Assembly: GCA_021822565.1 (NCBI GenBank)
Contig: JAKAQM010000005.1
Span: 1-52,551 of the forward strand
Length of the DNA: 52,551 bases
Origin: Actinomycetes bacterium
GTDB lineage: Bacteria; Actinomycetota; Acidimicrobiia; Acidimicrobiales; RAAP-2
Direction of reading: 5' to 3'
Below are positions 43,943 through 52,551 of the stretch, in pieces (position 1 is the stretch's first letter; every line of letters begins with the position of its first letter). The position numbers and the translations under genes were made by a program. A model generated the notes under the pieces. The model saw nothing but the letters and a program-made list of their open reading frames with translations. It had not been told where the DNA came from and made no database searches.

Positions 43943-46514
43943 GGCCGGCCGATGCCATCGCGCGGGGCTCGGCGGGGCTCCATCGGGCCCAGGTGCCGTC
44001 GGTGCGGCGAATCCTCCAGCAGTCGCTCCGGTCCTCGCGCTGAGCCAGGTGCACCCACTGCCCGTCGAAGAGCTCGCGCAGCACCGGGTTCCGGGCGATG
44101 ACCGCGTCGAGGCGCGCGAGCGGTGCGTGGACCACGACGAGCAAGCGCATGGGCTCGTGGTACGCGCGCTCGGCGTCGTAGAGGGACTGCAGCGGCAGGC
44201 CCACGCGCAGGTCCCCGCCCTCCCCCAGGACCACGCCGATCCCGGCGACGACGTTGTGTGCCGTCTTGTCGCCTGCGGACAACACGGCCGGGTCGACGGT
44301 CGAGAAGTAGTACTGGGCGTTGATCCAGTGCGCCACGACCATCGGAGCGGTGAGGATGGTCTCGAGCGCCGCGCCGTCGGCGTCGACCTGCGGATCGTAG
44401 GAGTGCAGGAAGCACCGGCCCTCCAGGTCCAGGCCGGCGGTGAGCTCCCGGGGACCGACGACGAACGCGGCGTTGCGGGCGAGGCCCCACTCGGGGCGGA
44501 CCTGCGCCCAGTCGGCGGCGCGTTCGGCGGGCAGGCGCGTGCGGGCACGGCTCCCGCCGGCGGGCAGGAAACGGCGGCGCTCCGCCGCGGCGGCGGCGCC
44601 AGCATGCTCGAGGGCCGACTGCAGCTCGGCGACCGCGTCGCGGTGGGTCGACGGGACGAGGTGGGCGTCGAGGATGCCGACCGTGTCGGTGGCGGTGTCG
44701 TGCTCGCCCGCGACGAAGACGGTCCCGTCGGGCACGACGATGCCTCGCTCGGCGAGCAGGCGACGGGTGGTCGGGCGGTTCAGGATCGCGGCGGCGGCAC
44801 GGGCGCTCGGTCCGCCCCGGTTCCCTCCGCAGGCGCCGCAGTCGAGCGAGGAGGCGTAGGGGTTGTTCTCCGTGGTGCTGCCGTGCCCGCACAGCAGCAC
44901 CACGGAGGCGAACAAGCGGGTGAGACCCATGGTGGTGAGCGCCGTCTGGGCGTACAGGGCCTGCTCCTCGTCGCCCATGGCGTCGAACTGCGGGTCCGCG
45001 TCGACGACCGTGTCGGAAGGAGGGACCAAGACCCGCTGCGCCCAGCTCCGCGCCGCCTTGTAGCGGCCCGGAGCGAGCGTCTTGGCGATCGCGATCGGTC
45101 CGGCGACGAATCCGGCGGCCTCTGCGAGGACGAACTGGGAGGCGGCCCCCTTCCTGGCGCTGCCGAACGCGCCGCGAGCCCCGGCGAGCACCTGCCTGCC
45201 GGCGAGGGCACGGCCCGCGCTCCCGCGTGCGCCGCCGGCCGGTCGCTCGACCATCTCCGAGGTCGGCCGAACGAGTGCCGGGCACAGGTCCACCGTCTCG
45301 GCGGATCCCCAGGCGCGGTAGCGGATGGGCAGGGCGAAGAACCCGGCGAACCCCAGCGTCTCGTAGGGGCCGGCGGCTTCGAGGTGGCGCCGGAGCGGTT
45401 CGGAGCGGGTGTCGATGCAGAAGACCGCCTGCGCCGCAGGGTGGCGCACCTCTGGGGTCACGGGTTCTTGGTCCGGCGCGCCCGGCGCGGCCAGCGCGGC
45501 CAGCGCGGCGAGCAGCCGGTCGCGGTAGTGATGCTCGTAGGCAGCGAGCCACACCCGCGCCGCCCTGGTCGCGTCCAGGCACGACAGCCGTGCCGTCACG
45601 TCCTCGGGCATCCCGGCGGCGCCGACGCCGGTGGGTCCGCGCACAGCCATCTTCGAGCCGCCACGCGGCGCTCGGCGCCCCTGGTTGCCCAGACCGGGCT
45701 TGCGCGCCAAGGACGAGGCCAAGGACGAGGAGGACGAGAGGAACACCGCTTCGTAGCAGAGCCGCACGGCGAGGTAGTCGACCAGGTGGAGGGCCGGGCC
45801 GGGCTCCTGCGGAGCTGCCCACCGAGATCGCCACTTGGCGTGGCCGGCCCAGCCGGGCATGCGCCCGAGGTGGCGAGCGAGCTCGGACGTGCGGGCGGCC
45901 TCGGGGATGCCGAGGAGGTCCAAGCACCCGAGAATTGCCGCTTCGGCGTCGGCCCCGAGCTCGGCCAGTCGCTTGCGGCCGGCACGCCCGGCGACGGATC
46001 GCGCCGCCGGGTCGTACACGACGACCTGGCGCCACGCGGCGTAGAAGCCCCGGGCACCATCGTCGGGAACCACGCCCGCGACGTAGGCCGCGCACCACTT
46101 CGCGACGTGGCGGTCTACGGCCTCTGCGACGTTCGTGCCGAACGCACGGTCATGGCGCTCGGCGGCGGTGGACGCCCGCGGCCGGCGTCCTCCCCTGCCA
46201 TCCGCGTGCTCGGCACCGGTGCGCGTGGCGCGCTCGGGCGCATGCTCGTCGTCGAGCGCGGCCCGCAGTTCGGCTGCAGTGACCCGCTTGTCGGCATAGG
46301 CCTGAACGAACATCGCCGAGGACGGGTACCCGGCGATCCCGAGCGTGCGGCCAGCGTGCGCGACGGCCTCGTGAAAGGGCATCTGGCGCAGGTCCCACAG
46401 CGGGTTCACCGCGACGAAGGTGGACAGCGGCCACAGCGGGGCGACCACACGCGCCGCCTCGTCGACCTGGCCGAGCAGGCGGGCCCGGGCGGCCCCTCGA
46501 TCGTCGCGGCTCAT
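43935..46514 (-). CDS. dabA: DabA (DUF2309) inorganic-carbon transporter subunit
   Basis: AVFCIDTRSEPLRRHLE; CGHGSTTENNPYASSLDCGACGGNRGGPSAR. Confidence 0.94.
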   Translation of the reverse strand: MSRDDRGAARARLLGQVDEAARVVAPLWPLSTFVAVNPLWDLRQMPFHEAVAHAGRTLGIAGYPSSAMFVQAYADKRVTAAELRAALDDEHAPERATRTGAEHADGRGGRRPRASTAAERHDRAFGTNVAEAVDRHVAKWCAAYVAGVVPDDGARGFYAAWRQVVVYDPAARSVAGRAGRKRLAELGADAEAAILGCLDLLGIPEAARTSELARHLGRMPGWAGHAKWRSRWAAPQEPGPALHLVDYLAVRLCYEAVFLSSSSSLASSLARKPGLGNQGRRAPRGGSKMAVRGPTGVGAAGMPEDVTARLSCLDATRAARVWLAAYEHHYRDRLLAALAALAAPGAPDQEPVTPEVRHPAAQAVFCIDTRSEPLRRHLEAAGPYETLGFAGFFALPIRYRAWGSAETVDLCPALVRPTSEMVERPAGGARGSAGRALAGRQVLAGARGAFGSARKGAASQFVLAEAAGFVAGPIAIAKTLAPGRYKAARSWAQRVLVPPSDTVVDADPQFDAMGDEEQALYAQTALTTMGLTRLFASVVLLCGHGSTTENNPYASSLDCGACGGNRGGPSARAAAAILNRPTTRRLLAERGIVVPDGTVFVAGEHDTATDTVGILDAHLVPSTHRDAVAELQSALEHAGAAAAAERRRFLPAGGSRARTRLPAERAADWAQVRPEWGLARNAAFVVGPRELTAGLDLEGRCFLHSYDPQVDADGAALETILTAPMVVAHWINAQYYFSTVDPAVLSAGDKTAHNVVAGIGVVLGEGGDLRVGLPLQSLYDAERAYHEPMRLLVVVHAPLARLDAVIARNPVLRELFDGQWVHLAQREDRSDCWRIRRTDGTWARWSPAEPRAMASAGHG

Positions 46515-48127
46515 GCTGCGCTCTCCTCCCACGCGCCCTCGAGCGCCGGGGCGTGCGCGCCCCCCTCGGCCCGAACGGCACGTCCTGCTCCCCCTCCCGC
46601 TCGCACGAAGGCCGCCGCCGGCCGCGGGGAGGTGGCATCGACCAGGACCGCCACGAGGCGCCGGTGCACAGAGGGCAGCCGGGTGACGGCGGCCGTGGCC
46701 AGCCCGGACCCGGCGAGGGCAGCCAGCCACCACGGGCTGAGCACACCGACCCCGACGGCGGGAAGGGACGGACCGATCCAGCGCCCGAGACCCGCGAGGA
46801 CGAGCCCATACGCCGCGCCGGCACCCAGCAGCGCGGTCGCCCACACGAGCGCCCCGCGGGTCGAGGCGGGGGCACGTCCCCACCACGACCACGATGCCGA
46901 CGCGGCCGTGCCCGCAGCGAAGACGAGCAGCACCACCGCGCCGCGGTCGGCGAGCACCTGAGGGAACGCGGCCACCACGGCGACGGTCGCCGCCGCCGCT
47001 GCTGCAGACACCGCTACCCGGGCCGCTCGGGGCATCACGGCCGACGGCACCACGGGCGCCTCGCCAGTGCGGGGCACCTGTGCGCCCGACCCGAAGAACA
47101 GCGTGGCCTTGTACAGGGCATGGCCGATCAGGTGCACGACCGCAGCGAGGTAGGCACCTACCGTGCACTCGGCCACCATGAATCCCATCTGGCCCATCGT
47201 CGAGAGCACCAGGGCGCCCTTCACGTCCGCCTTGCGGACCATGGCCTGCGTCGCGACGGCGGCGGTGACCGCTGCGACCGTGAACACGGCTGCCATGGCC
47301 AGCATCGAACCGCCGGTGAGCACCCCCAGGCGCACGAGCAGCACACCGCCGCCGTTGACCACGCCGGCGTGCAACAGCGCGGAGGTCGGGGTCGGCGCCG
47401 ACACCGTGCCAGGGAGCCACCTTCCGAGCGGGCCCTGCGCGGAGCGGGTCAGGACGGCCACGGCGACGAGGAGCGCGACCGGCGTCGCCAGGCCGCCCAG
47501 GTGTGCCGCTGCCAAGCGCAGCGCGTCTGGGGACGCGAGATCGACGTTTCCGGCTCGCAGCCACACGAGGGCCAGCGCCACGACCACCGCCAGGTCACCG
47601 ACCGCGAACATCCGGACAGTGCGCCTCGCCGCCGCCCGCACCCCCGGCAGGTCCGGGCGGCATCCGAGCGCGACCACGAACGCCGCCCCGGCGACCACCC
47701 AGGCGCCGACCAGCACCGTCGCGGTCGCCGACGCGCACACGACCGCCATCGCCGCCACCACCACACCCGCCGCGGCCAAGAACCTCCGCCCCGTGCGGTC
47801 GCCTTCGAGGTAGCGGAGCGAGAAGCTCTGGACGACGGCACCGACCACGCAGACCAGGAGCACCAAGGTGACGGTGAGCTGGTTCGCCCACAGGCCGACC
47901 ACCACCTGCCCGTGCCCTCCGTCCACCGCTGCCACGAACGGGCCCTGCAGCGCCACCACCACGACGGCGGTGCCCGCCAGGAGCGCCGAGATCCACCCGA
48001 GGCGTGCTGCTGCCCGGTGGCCGCGCTCCCCCCTGCCCACGACCGACGCGGCGGCACCGGCGAGCGGTGCGGCGGCCGCACCGGTCAGGCACAGCTCCCC
48101 GAGCACGCTCCATTGTACGATTTGCAT
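46511..48127 (-). CDS. dabB: DabB, NuoL/MrpA-like proton-conducting membrane subunit
   Basis: SALLHAGVVNGGGVLLVR; ATQAMVRKADVKGALVLSTMGQMGFM; HALYKATLFFGSG; overlaps dabA by ATGA. Confidence 0.92.
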   Translation of the reverse strand: MQIVQWSVLGELCLTGAAAAPLAGAAASVVGRGERGHRAAARLGWISALLAGTAVVVVALQGPFVAAVDGGHGQVVVGLWANQLTVTLVLLVCVVGAVVQSFSLRYLEGDRTGRRFLAAAGVVVAAMAVVCASATATVLVGAWVVAGAAFVVALGCRPDLPGVRAAARRTVRMFAVGDLAVVVALALVWLRAGNVDLASPDALRLAAAHLGGLATPVALLVAVAVLTRSAQGPLGRWLPGTVSAPTPTSALLHAGVVNGGGVLLVRLGVLTGGSMLAMAAVFTVAAVTAAVATQAMVRKADVKGALVLSTMGQMGFMVAECTVGAYLAAVVHLIGHALYKATLFFGSGAQVPRTGEAPVVPSAVMPRAARVAVSAAAAAATVAVVAAFPQVLADRGAVVLLVFAAGTAASASWSWWGRAPASTRGALVWATALLGAGAAYGLVLAGLGRWIGPSLPAVGVGVLSPWWLAALAGSGLATAAVTRLPSVHRRLVAVLVDATSPRPAAAFVRAGGGAGRAVRAEGGAHAPALEGAWEESAA

Positions 48128-48140
48128 CTCGTGAATCGTA
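48116..48140. promoter_or_regulatory. inverted repeat TACGATT-N11-AATCGTA at the dabB start
   Basis: Perfect 7-bp arms; the dabB ATG (48125-48127, minus strand) lies in the spacer. Confidence 0.5.
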
Positions 48141-48230
48141 GAGCTCTACTTGTCGGGCCTGCAACTCGCCACCCTGGAGCTGGCAGCCGTTCTCCGTAGC
48201 CCGTTTCACGAGCGCAGCTACCATTGGGCC

Positions 48231-48575
48231 ATGGTGGGGCCTAGGCAAGAGCCAGGCGGCGCGACGAAGCCCACTTGGACGTTCCTCTCCAACCACGGTC
48301 ACGTGCTGGTCTGCATCGCCACCGATCCCGGAGTCCGCGGCCGCGACATCGCCGCGCGCGTCGGGATCACCGAGCGTGCCGCCCAGGCGATCATCGCCGA
48401 CCTCGTCAGCGAGGGCTACGTCACGCGCACCCGGGTCGGCCGGCGGAACCACTACGACATCGATCCCGACCGGCCGTTGCGCCACCCCGTCGAGCAGTCC
48501 CACAGCATCGGCGAGTTCCTCCACGTCGTGGCCGGGATCGACACTCCGCGGCGCCGCAAGGCGACCGCCTCGTGA
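48231..48575 (+). CDS. winged-helix transcriptional regulator (MarR/ArsR-like)
   Basis: TWTFLSNHGHVLVCIATDPGVRGRDIAARVGITERAAQAIIADLVSEGYVTRTRVGRRNHYDI; start uncertain. Confidence 0.8.
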   Translation: MVGPRQEPGGATKPTWTFLSNHGHVLVCIATDPGVRGRDIAARVGITERAAQAIIADLVSEGYVTRTRVGRRNHYDIDPDRPLRHPVEQSHSIGEFLHVVAGIDTPRRRKATAS

Positions 48576-48832
48576 ACTGAGCCGTACGGCGACCTCCTCG
48601 TGAGCTGAGCCGCCCGCTCGGGGCCGCCCATTGCACAGCCCCACCCATCGAGACACCCCCGGCGGCGTGGCGACATCATGCGAACTCGCACACACGAAGT
48701 GTTCTTCTTTCTTAGAGCTAGTGTGGTCGCGTGCGCAGACGACGGCGTGCATCCGAACCGCCGGAGCCCCTCGGGCGGCCCGGAAGCCGGGGGCGGGGGA
48801 ACTCGGCCCACCCATCACGACGGTGGGCGCAG

Positions 48833-49681
48833 GTGGAGCACCCCTACGCCGGCGACACGGCGGTGCTGGCCACCAAGCACGGCAAGCTCCCGCTCATCGC
48901 TCCGCCGCTGGCACACGCCGTCGGTTTGCGGGTCGAAGCCGTCGCCGTGGACACCGATGCCCTCGGCACCTTCACCGGCGACGTCCCCCGCCAGGGGCCG
49001 CCGCTCGACACGGCCATCGCGAAGGCGCGCCTCGGGATGGGCGCTGCCGGCCGTGCCCTCGGCGTGGCCTCGGAAGGCAGCATCGGCCCGGATCCCGCCA
49101 TGCCGCTCGTGCACGTCGACCGGGAGATCGTCGTCCTGGTCGACGACGCGAACGGGATCGTGGTGTGGGAGAGCCATTCGAGCTGGGACGTCGTCGCCAG
49201 ATCGACGAGCGCCGGCCCCGATGAGGACCTCGGACCGTTCCTCTCCCGGATCCATTTCCCCGAGCACCAGCTGATCGTCCGGCCGAACCGCGCAGCGGTG
49301 CACCCGATCCACAAGGGGATCTGCCGCCTCGAGCACCTCACCGCCGCAGTCGCCGAGTGCGCCGCCGCGTCCACCGACGGCATGGCCCGGGTCGAGACCG
49401 ACCTGCGAGCTCACGCCTGCCCGTCGCGCCGCGCCGTGATCGCCCGCGCCGCCGAACGGCTTGCCCACCGCATCGCCAGCCGCTGCCCTGCCTGCGGCGC
49501 GCCGGGCTGGGGCCGCGTGGACGTCGTCCTCGGGGTGCCGTGCGCCCGGTGCGGGACGGAGGTCGCCCGACCGCGGGCGGAGATCGACGGCTGTGCCGCC
49601 TGCGAGCACCGCCAGACGCGGTCGCTCGTCGCCCCCGAGGTCCGCGCCGACCCCGAAGAGTGCGCCTTCTGCAACCCGTAG
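48833..49681 (+). CDS. DUF6671-like protein with C-terminal zinc ribbons
   Basis: VEHPYAGDTAVLATKHGKLPLIAPPLAHAVGLRVEAVAVDTDALGTFTGDVPR... CPACGAPG... CARCG... CAACEHRQTR... CAFCNP; start may be GTG 48731. Confidence 0.72.
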   Translation: MEHPYAGDTAVLATKHGKLPLIAPPLAHAVGLRVEAVAVDTDALGTFTGDVPRQGPPLDTAIAKARLGMGAAGRALGVASEGSIGPDPAMPLVHVDREIVVLVDDANGIVVWESHSSWDVVARSTSAGPDEDLGPFLSRIHFPEHQLIVRPNRAAVHPIHKGICRLEHLTAAVAECAAASTDGMARVETDLRAHACPSRRAVIARAAERLAHRIASRCPACGAPGWGRVDVVLGVPCARCGTEVARPRAEIDGCAACEHRQTRSLVAPEVRADPEECAFCNP

Positions 49682-49754
49682 GGGGCCCAGAGGGCTCCGG
49701 GGGCACGACGGCGAAGGGCGACGGCGACGCACGGTGCACGCTCAGGGCAGGGCA

Positions 49755-49804
49755 CTCGGAACTGCACGCTCGGAACTGCACGCTCGGAACTGCACGCTCG
49801 GAAC
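49755..49804. repeat. 14-bp tandem repeat (CTCGGAACTGCACG), about 3.5 copies
   Basis: Upstream of the pirin gene. Confidence 0.95.
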
Positions 49805-49863
49805 AGGGCCCCGGTCGCGTAGGTTGAAGCTCCAAGGACTCGAACGGCCAAGGGAGGATCGCC

Positions 49864-50829
49864 ATGCCTGCAGTCACCGTCGACGACGTGCTCGCGCTCG
49901 AGCGCATCGGCACCCCCGACCCGCTCACGACCGAGCTGCGCGCGGTGCGCCAGGTGACGACCGCGCCACACGGCCTCGAAGGCGAGGGCTTCCCCGTGCG
50001 GCGCGCGTTCGCCGGCGCCTCGCTCGCAGACCTCGACCCCTTCGTCCACATGGACCAGATGGGCGAGATCGACTACGCCCCGGGCGAGCCCAAGGGAACC
50101 CCCTGGCACCCGCACCGGGGCTTCGAGACCGTCACCTACATGATCGACGGGACCTTCCAGCACCAGGACTCCATCGGCGGGGGCGGCCTCATCGCAAACG
50201 GCGCCACCCAGTGGATGACCGCGGGCGCGGGCATCCTCCACATCGAACGACCTCCCGAGGACCTGGTGGTCTCCGGCGGGCGGTTCCACGGCATCCAGCT
50301 GTGGGTGAACCTGCCCAAGCGGGACAAGTGGGTACCGCCTCGTTACCAGGGCATCGAGCCGCACACAGCGACCCTGCTCTCCTCGCCCGACGGGGGCGCG
50401 CTCCTCCGGGTGATCGCAGGGGACGTCGACGGCCACCGGGGTCCCGGCGTCACCCACACCCCGATCACGCTCGTGCACGCCACGATGAGCCCGGGCGCGC
50501 GTGTCGTGATCCCGTGGCCCCGCGAGCGCAACGCGCTCGTCTACGTGCTCGCAGGGCGCGGCAGCGTCGGCGGGGAGGGCCGGCCCGTGCACACCGGCCA
50601 GCTCGCCGTGCTCGGTGCCGGCAATGCGCTGGCCATCACGGCAGACCCTTCGCAGGACTCGTCCGCCGCAGCGCTCGAGGTCCTCGTCCTCGGCGGAGAG
50701 CCGATCCGCGAGCCCGTCGCCGCCTACGGCCCGTTCGTGATGAACACCCGAGAGGAGCTCGCTCAGGCCTTCGAGGACTTCCATGCCGGGCGGCTCGGAA
50801 CGATCCCCGCCGAGCACATCGGCCACTGA
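49864..50829 (+). CDS. pirin family protein
   Basis: DPFVHMDQMGEIDYAPGEPKGTPWHPHRGFETVTYMIDG; TAGAGILHIE. Confidence 0.93.
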   Translation: MPAVTVDDVLALERIGTPDPLTTELRAVRQVTTAPHGLEGEGFPVRRAFAGASLADLDPFVHMDQMGEIDYAPGEPKGTPWHPHRGFETVTYMIDGTFQHQDSIGGGGLIANGATQWMTAGAGILHIERPPEDLVVSGGRFHGIQLWVNLPKRDKWVPPRYQGIEPHTATLLSSPDGGALLRVIAGDVDGHRGPGVTHTPITLVHATMSPGARVVIPWPRERNALVYVLAGRGSVGGEGRPVHTGQLAVLGAGNALAITADPSQDSSAAALEVLVLGGEPIREPVAAYGPFVMNTREELAQAFEDFHAGRLGTIPAEHIGH

Positions 50830-50855
50830 GCCGCCGACCGAGGAGGGAGAGCACC

Positions 50856-52034
50856 ATGACGACCGCGGTCATCGTCGACGCCGTGCGGACCCCGGGGGGA
50901 AAGCGTAACGGCGCCCTCGAGAACTGGCACGCGGTCGACCTCGCCTCCGAAGCGCTCGGGGCGCTCCAGGCGCGCAACGACCTGGACCCCGCGCTCGTCG
51001 ACGACGTCATCATGGGCTGCGTCATGCAGGTCTCCGAACAGTCGCTCAACGTCGCGAGGAACGCGGTCCTCGCAGCCGGTTGGCCCGAGTCCGTCCCGGC
51101 CACGACGGTCGACCGCCAGTGCGGCTCGTCCCAGCAGGCGATCCATTTCGCCGCCCAGGGGGTGATCGCCGGCGCCTACGACATCGTCGTGGCCGCGGGC
51201 GTCGAGAGCATGACCCGCACCCCGATGGGGTCCTCGATCGTCCCGGGCCTCGGGATGCCGTTCGGTCCGCGCATGGTGGACCGCTACGCCGAGCGCGGCG
51301 GGCTCGTGAACCAGGGCATCTCCGCCGAGATGATCGCCGACCACTTCGACATCAGCCGCGACGAGCTCGACCGGTACTCGCTGGGGAGCCACGAGCGCGC
51401 GGCGAGAGCGACCGCCGAGGGGCGCTTCGAGCGGGAGATCGTCCCCGTGGCGGTGCGCGGCGACGGGGGCGAGGAGACCGGCGTGATCCTCACGGCGGAC
51501 GAGGGCATCCGGCCCGACACCTCGCTCGACGCACTCGGCCGGCTCAAGCCCGCCTTCACGCCCGACGGCAAGGTCACCGCCGGCAATTCGTCCCAGATCA
51601 CCGACGGCGCGTCCGCCGTGCTCATCATGAGCGAGGAGCGGGCGAACGCGCTGGGCCTCACCCCGAAGGCGCGTCTCGTCGCGTTCGCGCTCGCCGGCGT
51701 GGACCCCGTCATGATGCTCACCGGCCCGATCCCCGCCACGCGCTCCGCGCTCGAGCGGGCGAAGCTCTCGCTCGACGACGTCGACCTCTTCGAGATCAAC
51801 GAAGCGTTCGCGTCCGTCGTGCTCGCCTGGGAGCGCGAGATCCACCCCGACATGGGCAAGGTCAACGTGAACGGCGGGGCCATCGCCCTCGGTCACCCGC
51901 TCGGCGCGACGGGGGGCAAGCTCATGGCGACCCTCGTGCACGAGCTCGACCGCTCCGGCGGCCGCTACGGCCTCCTCACCATGTGCGAGGGCGGCGGCCT
52001 CGCCAACGCGACCCTGATCGAGCGCCTGGGGTAG
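50856..52034 (+). CDS. acetyl-CoA acyltransferase (thiolase)
   Basis: DRQCGSSQQAIHFAAQ; NEAFASVVLAWE; GHPLGATGGKL; CEGGGLANA. Confidence 0.96.
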   Translation: MTTAVIVDAVRTPGGKRNGALENWHAVDLASEALGALQARNDLDPALVDDVIMGCVMQVSEQSLNVARNAVLAAGWPESVPATTVDRQCGSSQQAIHFAAQGVIAGAYDIVVAAGVESMTRTPMGSSIVPGLGMPFGPRMVDRYAERGGLVNQGISAEMIADHFDISRDELDRYSLGSHERAARATAEGRFEREIVPVAVRGDGGEETGVILTADEGIRPDTSLDALGRLKPAFTPDGKVTAGNSSQITDGASAVLIMSEERANALGLTPKARLVAFALAGVDPVMMLTGPIPATRSALERAKLSLDDVDLFEINEAFASVVLAWEREIHPDMGKVNVNGGAIALGHPLGATGGKLMATLVHELDRSGGRYGLLTMCEGGGLANATLIERLG

Positions 52035-52097
52035 GTCCGTCCGCGAGCCTGCGCGCGCGGACCCTCCGGCGAGCGCCTTCGCTAGGCTCGTTCGTCG

Positions 52098-52523
52098 GTG
52101 TCAGACCACGCACAGCCGCTCTCGGCCTGGCAGCGCTGGCTCTCCCGGCGAGCGCTCATCCTGCACCTCGCGCTCTTGGTCTGGTTCCCCGGCTGCCTCG
52201 TCGCCTTCTGGTGGCAGGTCCACCGGGCGCTCGGTGGCAACGCCCTCTCGTACCTCTACTCGGTCGAGTGGCCCGCGTTCGCCATCGCCGGGGTCTGGGT
52301 GTGGTGGCAGCTCGTGCACACCGAGCCCTCGCCGGTCGGACGCCCGTCGCATGGGCGGATCGCCGGGATCGTCCCTGCGCCGGTCGGAGGGGCCCAGGTC
52401 GGAGGGGCCGCGCGGCCGCACCCGGTGCGGCGCCGGGAGCAAGAGGACCCCGAGCTCGCCGCGTACAACGACCGCCTGGCGCGCCTGGCCGCCGAAGGCC
52501 CGAAAGGATGGAGACGCCGGTGA
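52098..52523 (+). CDS. small membrane protein (two TM segments)
   Basis: LSRRALILHLALLVWFPGCLVAFWWQVHRALGGNALSYLYSVEWPAFAIAGVWVWWQLVH; GTG start. Confidence 0.75.
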   Translation: MSDHAQPLSAWQRWLSRRALILHLALLVWFPGCLVAFWWQVHRALGGNALSYLYSVEWPAFAIAGVWVWWQLVHTEPSPVGRPSHGRIAGIVPAPVGGAQVGGAARPHPVRRREQEDPELAAYNDRLARLAAEGPKGWRRR

Positions 52524-52551
52524 GCGCAGAGAACCTGCGGAGAGCAGCGAG

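Noticed and set aside
43863-46961. 1032-aa plus-strand ORF
   Set aside because: Antisense of dabA; shadow ORF

Overview
High-GC (actinobacterial, Acidimicrobiia-like by protein character; taxonomy not verified) chromosomal window. Left part: selD-selA, an orphan ParA, an F420/LLM oxidoreductase, a DUF1707 membrane protein, a DapA-family gene with a C-terminal frameshift, two aldo/keto reductases and ABC exporters. About 10.9-30 kb looks like a defence/accessory island: (i) a DprA-like (SLOG/Rossmann) plus zinc-ribbon ComF-like phosphoribosyltransferase gene pair preceded by a perfect LexA/SOS-type box CGAAC-ACCC-GTTCG; (ii) one Phd/PIN module and two tandem FitAB-like modules next to tRNA-Ala(TGC); (iii) a complete type II Wadjet set (TIGR02680/02677/02678/02679-like = JetC-A-B-D) with four overlapping genes; (iv) a fourth VapBC module next to tRNA-Ile(GAT). 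Right part: TetR/MFS pair, agmatinase-family plus M24 protein, dnaE, HU with a Lys/Ala/Thr tail, a degenerate nucleotidyltransferase, a form-II CoxL-like subunit, a dabB-dabA-sua5 overlapping operon (bicarbonate uptake plus a bicarbonate-consuming t6A enzyme), a wHTH protein with a DUF6671-like protein, pirin and thiolase. Short tandem repeats are numerous: 9/15/30/42 bp units inside genes, 14/16/23 bp units between genes. Best candidates for something undescribed: the SOS-box DprA-PRTase pair and the DabBA-Sua5 operon. All assignments come from reading motifs; no database search was run.
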